9,705 nucleotides of DNA from CALHAX01 sp039816705 (GTDB taxonomy: Bacteria > Pseudomonadota > Alphaproteobacteria > Rhizobiales > CALHAX01). The position numbers were made by a program, and so were the translations under genes. The notes beneath the pieces are model-generated. The model had not been told where the DNA came from. It made no database searches and worked only from the letters and a program-made list of their open reading frames with translations. Positions 1 through 4,482 of this stretch are shown one piece after another (within the stretch, counting starts at the first letter, position 1; each line of letters begins with the position of its first letter). The stretch is from assembly GCA_039816705.1 (NCBI GenBank), contig JBCBXF010000119.1, positions 1 through 9,705 on the forward strand, read 5' to 3'.

Positions 1-209
1 TCCCGGAACAGGAGCGTCGCCTCGATTTTGGTGACGTCAAGCACCGCCGCCAGCCACAAGAGCGCGCGTTCCGGGAAAAACGGTACACACTCCCCCCTCG
101 ACGAACGAGGCGGCGCCTCGGGGGAGAGCGCCGCCTCGGGTATGATGAGCTCCGATTAGCTCGACGATCCGACGCTACGATTTGTTTGTCGCTTCGAAGG
201 CTGTCCGCG
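1..209. other. Region downstream of dnaA, no supported gene
   Basis: I see no complete gene between the window edge and the dnaA stop. Two inverted repeats stand out. TCCCGGAAC (1-9) is mirrored perfectly by GTTCCGGGA (68-76), and an 11-bp GC-rich repeat lies at 106-138. On the minus strand, roughly 76 down to 2, one frame gives a hydrophobic, protein-like stretch (PERALLWLAAVLDV and onwards). It has no ATG or GTG start in frame nearby, so it could be the beginning of a neighbouring gene or chance. The left edge cuts off what would decide this. Confidence 0.5.
106..138 (-). terminator. GC-rich hairpin after dnaA, possible terminator
   Basis: CGAGGCGGCGC (106-116) and GCGCCGCCTCG (128-138) are perfect 11-bp inverted arms around an 11-base loop. 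The element starts about 70 bases past the dnaA stop in the direction of dnaA transcription. The left arm can pair in other ways, with 115-120 or with CCTCG at 97-101, so alternative folds compete. No T-tract follows on the minus strand (a G-run follows instead), so it is not a textbook intrinsic terminator. It may be a weak terminator or a 3' end stabiliser. Confidence 0.4.
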
Positions 210-1700
210 CTACGAGTTCAGCAGACGCTTGAGGTCATCAAGCTCGTCCTGAAGCTGCGTGTTGTCGGACAGCTCCTTTTCGATCTTGCGTATTGCATGC
301 AACACGGTGGTGTGGTCGCGTCCGCCGAACCTGCGGCCAATCTCCGGCAATGATCGTGAGGTCAGCTTCTTCGACAGATACATACCGACCTGACGTGGCC
401 AGACGATCGAGCGATGGCGCCTCTGGGAGAGAATGTCTGTCCGGCTAATCCCGAAGTGCTTCGAGACGAGCTTGAGGATGTCATCGATCTTGATGCGTTT
501 CGGCTCGTTGGTGCGCATCAAGTCGCGGATGATATGTTCCGCACTGTCGATCGTGATCGGAATGCCAGTGAGGTGGCAGGCTGCATAAAGGCGTGTCACC
601 GCCCCCTCCAGCTCGCGGCCGCTCTCGGTCAGCTTGCCTGCCAGGAATTGCAGCACATCGTCGGTGAGCTGGAAGCTCGGGTCTGTTGCGCGTTTTTCCT
701 CCGCGCGTTTGGCGAGCACCTTGTGGCGCAGCTCGAAATCGAGCGAGGAAATTTCCGTCACGAGACCGCCAGCGAGGCGGGAGCGCATGCGCGGATCGAG
801 GCTTTCAAGCTGGCTTGGTGCGCGCGCGGAGGCGACAACCACCTGCTTGCCGCTGTCGAGAAGGCTGTTCAGGGTGTGGTCAAACTCCTGCTCGGTTTTT
901 TCTCCGTGGAGGAATTCCATGTCGTCGATGAGGAGAATGTCGATGCCGCGCAGTGTCTCCTTGAAGGCAAGTGCGTCGCGGCTCTTAAGCGCTTCGACAA
1001 AGCGATATCGAAAGCGTTCGGCAGTCAGATACAGCACCTGAGCGCTTGGATGACGGCGACGGACGTCCCATGCAATCGCGTGAAGCAGATGCGTTTTGCC
1101 AAGGCCGACAGACGAGTGGACATAGAGCGGATTGAAGCGCAACGGCTTGTCCATCAATGTCTCAGCAACCTGACAGGCGGCCGCGTGTGCGAGCCGGTTC
1201 GAGGCGCCGACCACGAAAGTCTCGAAGGTATATTTCGGGTCAAGCGGCGAGCCTTCGAAACCGCCAAACTCCGTGCGGGCCCCGGCCGGTGTCCCCGGAA
1301 TTTCCGGCATGGCGCCGGGCACCGGGTGTTGCGGAGCTTCTGCGAAGAGGGCTGGCTGCTGGTTTTGTTGTGCGCGTTCGCGTACGGCCGCGCTCTTACG
1401 GTCATGCCCGGGGCGACGGACGAACAGTTCCATGCCCTCCATACCGTCAAAATCCGATTGGCAGAGCATCTCGAGGTCGTCGCGATAGTGGTTGTCGATC
1501 CAGGTTTTCAGAAATTTCGTCGGCACTGAGAGGTTCAGCTTGCCGTGTTCGAAGCTCACCGCTTCGAGGCGTGCGAACCAGCTGTTGTAAACGTCCTCGC
1601 CCACCTTCGCTTTCATCCGTTTGAGAACGCGGGTGAACTTGTCGTTGAGTTTCGTGACAGAAAGGGCCGTCACGTCCTTCTCGATAATGTCGTTGCTCAT
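210..1700 (-). CDS. dnaA: Chromosomal replication initiator protein DnaA
   Basis: DnaA is the AAA+ ATPase that binds DnaA boxes at oriC, melts the origin and loads the DnaB helicase; it is also a transcription factor. At 496 residues the protein is of normal length. Residues 18-95 form domain I, 96-150 a variable Pro/Gln-rich linker (domain II), and about 155-375 the AAA+ core with Walker A SSVGLGKT (196-203), Walker B ILLIDD (255-260), the arginine-finger region DPRMRSRL (302-309) and sensor II RELEGA (362-367). Residues 400-496 are the DNA-binding domain IV with the signature RDHTTVLHA (461-469). The first Walker A glycine is serine here. The ATG at 1700 gives the usual N terminus, with a GGGG motif 8 bases upstream as ribosome site. 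The gene follows a rhodanese gene with a 123-base gap and may share a transcript with it. Confidence 0.98.
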   Translation of the reverse strand: MSNDIIEKDVTALSVTKLNDKFTRVLKRMKAKVGEDVYNSWFARLEAVSFEHGKLNLSVPTKFLKTWIDNHYRDDLEMLCQSDFDGMEGMELFVRRPGHDRKSAAVRERAQQNQQPALFAEAPQHPVPGAMPEIPGTPAGARTEFGGFEGSPLDPKYTFETFVVGASNRLAHAAACQVAETLMDKPLRFNPLYVHSSVGLGKTHLLHAIAWDVRRRHPSAQVLYLTAERFRYRFVEALKSRDALAFKETLRGIDILLIDDMEFLHGEKTEQEFDHTLNSLLDSGKQVVVASARAPSQLESLDPRMRSRLAGGLVTEISSLDFELRHKVLAKRAEEKRATDPSFQLTDDVLQFLAGKLTESGRELEGAVTRLYAACHLTGIPITIDSAEHIIRDLMRTNEPKRIKIDDILKLVSKHFGISRTDILSQRRHRSIVWPRQVGMYLSKKLTSRSLPEIGRRFGGRDHTTVLHAIRKIEKELSDNTQLQDELDDLKRLLNS

Positions 1701-1775
1701 GTTTCAGTCCCCACTGAAATGTGCCTCATCACGTCATGCGCACACGTGGATCGACGATTGGTGCGGGGGCACCAA
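1701..1775 (-). promoter_or_regulatory. dnaA leader with two 4-base-loop hairpins
   Basis: Read along the dnaA mRNA, the first hairpin is TTGGTGC-CCCC-GCACCAA (1775 to 1758) and the second is TTTCAGT-GGGG-ACTGAAA (1719 to 1702). Both stems are perfect 7-bp pairings, and the second ends one base before the ATG. Its loop GGGG lies 8 bases from the start and is the only Shine-Dalgarno-like element at proper spacing. The two loops are complementary (CCCC against GGGG) and the hairpins are 38 bases apart, so a kissing contact that hides the ribosome site is possible. The pairing is seen in the sequence; the control role is inferred. The transcription start is unknown, so the upstream palindrome could also be a DNA operator. 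Confidence 0.5.
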
Positions 1776-1823
1776 AAGCAGCGAAGGACTTTGGTCGTGT
1801 TCGTCGTTGAAGACCGAGTGGCG

Positions 1824-2252
1824 TCAGCCCTGCATCCAGGACAGCCCGGATGCCTTCCAGCCTGCAATGCGGCCGCGCTGGCGATTTTCATCCAGTGGTC
1901 CGTCGAAGCCATCCGCCACGTTGTGACAGTTGGTGAACCCCTGCGCAGCCATCGCATTGGCCGCTGCCAGACTTCGCACACCCGAGCGACAGAGGAAGAA
2001 AAGAGGTGTTTCTTTTCCGAACCCTGCCTCATCAAGTGCGCGGCTCAATCGATCAGCGAACTGCGGGTCAACAGCGTTGTCCGGGAAGGACGACCACTGT
2101 GCAAACACCACAGACTTGCCGAGCGCACTCAGATCAGGATGGCCTGAGAAGGTCCATTCTGCCGGCGTGCGCACGTCGATCAGTTGAGCAACCGCATCAC
2201 TCTGGAGTTGGCGATATGCCTCTCCGGGTTCGATGTCCGGAATTTCCCCCAT
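1824..2252 (-). CDS. Single-domain rhodanese-like protein
   Basis: This is a rhodanese-fold protein of 142 residues. Family members carry sulfane sulfur as a cysteine persulfide and pass it to thiols, cyanide or biosynthetic acceptors in the cytoplasm. Visible marks are the LIDVRTPAEW motif (24-33), which is the conserved rhodanese signature near the N terminus, and the active-site loop CRSGVRS with catalytic Cys88. The C-terminal GFDG...GWKASGLPW-like ending (here GLSW) is common in alphaproteobacterial members. There is no signal peptide. I chose the ATG at 2252; an in-frame GTG at 2267 would add five residues (MGSIS), and neither start has a strong ribosome site. The gene lies between the candidate origin and dnaA on the same strand, so read-through into dnaA is possible. 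The physiological sulfur acceptor cannot be told from the sequence. Confidence 0.88.
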   Translation of the reverse strand: MGEIPDIEPGEAYRQLQSDAVAQLIDVRTPAEWTFSGHPDLSALGKSVVFAQWSSFPDNAVDPQFADRLSRALDEAGFGKETPLFFLCRSGVRSLAAANAMAAQGFTNCHNVADGFDGPLDENRQRGRIAGWKASGLSWMQG

Positions 2253-2605
2253 GGAGATCGAACCCACTTGTCTTTCAAACTACAGCCCAAAATCTTCACT
2301 TCGTACTGACAACCGCGCTTACCCAGGCGACTGTCGGCACGACCAAACGCATCACGCTGCAACTCGCGTCGGCGGTACAAGGTCCGACATGCAGACCGAT
2401 CGGTACAACTTCAGCGCCGAACATGGCGCATAAAGACCCAACTTTCCCGATCGGGTATCCGTGTGCATCTGCCGGGGGGCAGCCCCGTGTGCCCCATCTT
2501 GGTAGCACCGAGGCGGTCGCGTGGGCAAATTGGCGCGCGATCTGATTTGTCCGAGCACGTCAATCTTCGCGCGACCGATCCGCGATGCTTTCCAGAGCTT
2601 CTTCG

Positions 2606-2614
2606 TGTGGAAAA
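2606..2614 (-). promoter_or_regulatory. DnaA box, one mismatch
   Basis: The minus strand reads TTTTCCACA, one change from the TTATCCACA consensus. It faces a second near-perfect box 19 bases downstream in the opposite orientation. By eye, no exact consensus box exists anywhere in the window, and these two are the closest matches. Confidence 0.5.
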
Positions 2615-2622
2615 ATCCCCAT

Positions 2623-2942
2623 GAATCAACGGGTCATCCACATGAACGAAAGACCTCACGGCATAGCGGAGCCAGATGGCGATTTTCATTGTTCAGCGAT
2701 TGAATCTGTTTGACGCGTCTCACGGTGTGATGATCGGCGCGGTCCTGCCGGCGCTCCGACGTTGGGGAAACGTCAACGATTCCATTGTGGTGAAAATGGC
2801 TGGCGTGGCTGACGCTGAGTCCCGCGATGTCACGGAAATGCAACATCGGAACTTTGTGCCGGAATGGCACGTCGCGCGCAGTTTTTGGGGGGTCCCGTTG
2901 TCGTCGTAGGGCTTTGTGCTCGCCAGACATTGGGGATGAATC
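2623..2942. promoter_or_regulatory. Cluster of five GANTC (CcrM-type) sites
   Basis: GANTC occurs at 2623-2627 (GAATC), 2702-2706 (GAATC), 2778-2782 (GATTC), 2817-2821 (GAGTC) and 2938-2942 (GAATC). I found only two others in the rest of the window, at 5278 and near 7513. In alphaproteobacteria GANTC is methylated by the cell-cycle methyltransferase CcrM, and its methylation state couples replication to transcription of genes including dnaA. The cluster is a direct observation; methylation here is inferred. Confidence 0.6.
2634..2642 (+). promoter_or_regulatory. DnaA box, one mismatch
   Basis: TCATCCACA on the plus strand is one change from TTATCCACA and also one change from TGATCCACA, the lower-affinity box form described for the Caulobacter origin. 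An IHF-like stretch beginning AATCAA at 2624 runs into it from the left. Confidence 0.5.
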
Positions 2943-3139
2943 GCTCGATCTGTGGATTGGGTCTGACACGGTTTGGGATGTTGGCAACCACGTCTGCGGT
3001 TGCTCAGCTGATGGCAGGCGATCGAAGGAAAGCCGGGTGGAGGGCACAGTCTTGGCGATGGTCGCGCTCGTCGCCCGGCGGCCTGGCTGTGCGTGCTGCA
3101 ATATGTTGCCACCGGCTGCGCCGCTCATGCCGCACGCCA

Positions 3140-3177
3140 AAAGCAAAAAGGGACGCAGCGTTTCCGCTCCGTCCCTT
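3140..3177 (-). terminator. Intrinsic terminator of rpsT
   Basis: Read on the minus strand, AAGGGACG (3177-3170) pairs with CGTCCCTT (3155-3148), and the inner AGCG pairs with CGCT across one C/C-type mismatch (G/G in the RNA) and a 4-base GAAA loop. A T-rich tract, TTTTTGCTTTT, follows at once. This is a textbook Rho-independent terminator about 40 bases past the rpsT stop. It separates rpsT from the candidate origin region and from dnaA. Confidence 0.88.
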
Positions 3178-3215
3178 GCAACTGCGTGAGCTGGCGCTGT
3201 GAGGCGCCGCGAGGG

Positions 3216-3476
3216 TCAGATCGCTTTAATGCGTGCCGACAGGCGGGAGATTTTCCGGGCCGCTGTGTTCTTGTGCATCAGGCCTTTTGATGCGCTGCGC
3301 ATTACTTCGGGCTGTGCGTTCTTCAGGGCGGCTGCCGCTGCATCCTTGTCGCCCGCCTCGATTGCGGTCTCAACGCGTTTCACAAAGGTCCGCATGCGGC
3401 TGCGGCGGTTCTTGTTGACTGCGGTGCGGGTCTCAATCTTGCGCACCGCTTTCTTGGCGGACCGGGTGTTGGCCAT
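3216..3476 (-). CDS. rpsT: 30S ribosomal protein S20
   Basis: S20 binds 16S rRNA early in 30S subunit assembly. The 86-residue product starts MANTRSAKKAVRKIE, is rich in Lys, Arg and Ala, and contains the conserved helical segment with RRSRMRTFVKRVE (24-36) and the ending KGLMHKNTAARKISRLSARIKAI-type motif, all typical of S20, at the usual family length. The ATG at 3476 is chosen because it gives the conserved MANTxSAKK start and has GGAG seven bases upstream; an upstream in-frame start at 3536 adds 20 residues with no S20 similarity. The gene has its own intrinsic terminator and is divergent from the SxtJ-type gene. rpsT beside dnaA is a common arrangement in Rhizobiales. Confidence 0.97.
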   Translation of the reverse strand: MANTRSAKKAVRKIETRTAVNKNRRSRMRTFVKRVETAIEAGDKDAAAAALKNAQPEVMRSASKGLMHKNTAARKISRLSARIKAI

Positions 3477-3701
3477 CGTTTCACTCCGAAAAGTCAAGCA
3501 TCGCGGGCATGTGCGCGCCAAGCAGCGTGCCAGCACAGCTCTCGATATCTGACGGAATTGGGTCAGTTCCGGCAGCGCGGCACACTATTCGCATTCCGCA
3601 GGCCAGATTTGCGAGCGGTGTACTGGTTCGCGGTCGGGCGGTCAACTGCCGACCCGCAGCGCGCTGCGTCTCTGACTTCGGGCTTTGAATTGGATGGTGC
3701 C
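3477..3701. promoter_or_regulatory. Divergent rpsT / sxtJ-type promoter region
   Basis: These 225 bases must carry the promoters of both divergent units, but I see no convincing -35/-10 pair for either. Two structures are visible. A near-perfect palindrome, GGAATTG-GGT-CAGTTCC (3554-3570, one mismatch in the arms), has the size and symmetry of a repressor operator. A hairpin GCGGTCGG...CCGA(C)CCGC (3630-3657, one bulged base) lies 45 bases before the SxtJ-type start. Their roles are not known. Confidence 0.35.
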
Positions 3702-4121
3702 ATGGCCGGGAATTTTCACGAAGACTATGCGCAGGGTGATGTGCCGATGCCGAAGCCGCGGGCGACGGGCATCGTCTTTGTGGTCGTGGCGCTGATCGTC
3801 GCTGTCTTTTTCCGTGACACGTCCTGGGTCTGGGGGCCGGCCGTTTGCATTGCCGGGCTTTTGGGTCTCCTGTCGTGGCGCACGCCCCACGTTCTGGAGC
3901 CTTTGAACCGTGCCTGGTTCCGCTTTGGCATGTTGCTGCACAAAGTCGTCAATCCGGTCGTGATGGCGATCATGTTTGCCGTCGCGATCATTCCAATGGG
4001 CCTCGGGATGCAACTGGTGCGTGATCCGCTGCGCAAGAAAGCGGCCCCCGAAGGTCAGAGCTACTGGATCGATGTGGATCCAGAAACGGCCACCGGCACT
4101 TCGATGAAGAACCAGTTCTGA
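3702..4121 (+). CDS. SxtJ-family membrane protein
   Basis: This 139-residue inner-membrane protein belongs to the SxtJ family, named after a gene of cyanobacterial saxitoxin clusters; its biochemical role is unknown. Three membrane segments are visible at about 22-37, 42-58 and 83-104. Family marks are the N-terminal FHEDY segment, the central LEPLNRAWFRFGMLLHKVVNP stretch (65-85) and the C-terminal ending SYWI...SMKNQF. The ATG at 3702 is preferred over an in-frame upstream start at 3558 because the family begins close to the FHED motif and the extra 48 residues look like translated leader. It is the first gene of a plus-strand unit with a DUF5989 peptide and a carbamoyltransferase, the same company it keeps in saxitoxin and in many surface-polysaccharide loci. 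I infer that it anchors or assists the carbamoyltransferase at the membrane. Confidence 0.85.
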   Translation: MAGNFHEDYAQGDVPMPKPRATGIVFVVVALIVAVFFRDTSWVWGPAVCIAGLLGLLSWRTPHVLEPLNRAWFRFGMLLHKVVNPVVMAIMFAVAIIPMGLGMQLVRDPLRKKAAPEGQSYWIDVDPETATGTSMKNQF

Positions 4122-4232
4122 GTGCGGTGTTGGCGAACCACGCTGCCTGACTGGCCTTCGCTTTGCACCGCCCGTGCAACATCAAACGCGCCGGCGGTCA
4201 CGTGTCCGGCAACAAGACAGGAGTTTTCCGCC

Positions 4233-4385
4233 ATGGGATCGCTGATCAAGGAACTCGTCGCCTATCTCGGTGCGCGCAAGAAATGGTGGCTGTTGCCGGT
4301 CCTGCTGGTGATCGGGTTGTTCGGTGGTCTGCTCGTGTTGGCGCAGGGCTCGGCGGTCGCTCCATTCATCTACACCGTCTTTTAG
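4233..4385 (+). CDS. DUF5989 (SxtK-like) small membrane protein
   Basis: This is a 50-residue peptide with one strong membrane segment (about 19-37) after a short amphipathic start, MGSLIKELVAYLGARKKWWL. The KELxxYLxxRKKWWLxP opening and the ending SAVAPFIYTVF are the recognisable pattern of the DUF5989 family, which includes SxtK. An AGGAG ribosome site (4219-4223) sits nine bases before the ATG, the best in this operon. It lies 111 bases after the SxtJ-type gene and 97 bases before the carbamoyltransferase. No function is established. The strict company with SxtJ and the carbamoyltransferase suggests a subunit or membrane tether of that enzyme, which is inference. Confidence 0.85.
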   Translation: MGSLIKELVAYLGARKKWWLLPVLLVIGLFGGLLVLAQGSAVAPFIYTVF

Positions 4386-4401
4386 AGGCACAGGACGATC
4401 T

Positions 4402-4427
4402 GCAGGGCTGCCGCGTGGCGGCCCTGC
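4402..4427 (+). repeat. Strong hairpin between DUF5989 and carbamoyltransferase genes
   Basis: GCAGGGCTGCC (4402-4412) pairs with GGCGGCCCTGC (4417-4427) over 11 base pairs including one G-U pair, with a 4-base GCGT loop. No T-run follows, so full termination is unlikely. It could give partial attenuation or protect the 3' end of an upstream sxtJ-DUF5989 message. Confidence 0.5.
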
Positions 4428-4482
4428 GCATTCTGCTCGCCTGCAATCGGTTCTCGGCACTCCTTTTTCACGGACGCTCCCT

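Larger units (their letters stand above)
2268..3140. other. Long gene-free region, candidate oriC / control region
   Basis: About 870 bases lie between the rhodanese start and the rpsT terminator without a convincing gene. Open frames exist, the longest being 170 codons on the minus strand from 3146, but their composition (rich in Ser, Arg, Pro, Gln, His) is not protein-like. The right-hand part, 2600-2960, is visibly less GC-rich and holds two near-consensus DnaA boxes (2606-2614, 2634-2642), weaker ones (2786-2794, 2951-2959), a one-mismatch IHF-like site (2624-2636) and five GANTC sites (2623, 2702, 2778, 2817, 2938). No CtrA-type TTAA-N7-TTAA site was seen. This combination near dnaA and rpsT fits an alphaproteobacterial origin. 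It must also hold the promoter of the rhodanese-dnaA pair unless rpsT read-through drives it. Confidence 0.5.

Noticed and set aside
414..1529. 371-codon open frame on the plus strand
   Set aside because: It lies wholly opposite dnaA, whose protein is unmistakable; the frame has no recognisable domain and is a shadow of the dnaA codon pattern.
1745..1755. Possible DnaA box (CGTGGATCG) in the dnaA leader
   Set aside because: It differs from both the strong and the weak box consensus at two or more positions; similar CGTGGAT-type matches also occur inside coding genes, for example near 4738, 6040 and 6857.
2469..2482. Short CTGCC-GGGG-GGCAG hairpin in the gene-free region
   Set aside because: The stem is only five base pairs within a G/C-rich patch, with no T-run or link to a gene end, so it is not distinguishable from chance.
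2634..3146. 170-codon open frame on the minus strand in the gene-free region, starting with a lipoprotein-like MLLACGMSG
   Set aside because: It starts inside the T-tract of the rpsT terminator, has no good ribosome site, and its composition (many Ser, Arg, Pro, Gln, His) is that of translated GC-rich noncoding DNA. The DnaA boxes and GANTC cluster lie inside it.
3558..3701. Possible 48-residue N-terminal extension of the SxtJ-type protein
   Set aside because: The SxtJ family starts near the FHED motif, and the extension reads like leader sequence; it also overlaps the palindrome at 3554-3570.
4324..4482. Possible 53-residue N-terminal extension of the carbamoyltransferase
   Set aside because: It would overlap the DUF5989 gene and run through the 4402-4427 hairpin. 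The family N terminus RILGISAFYHDSA begins right after the ATG at 4483.
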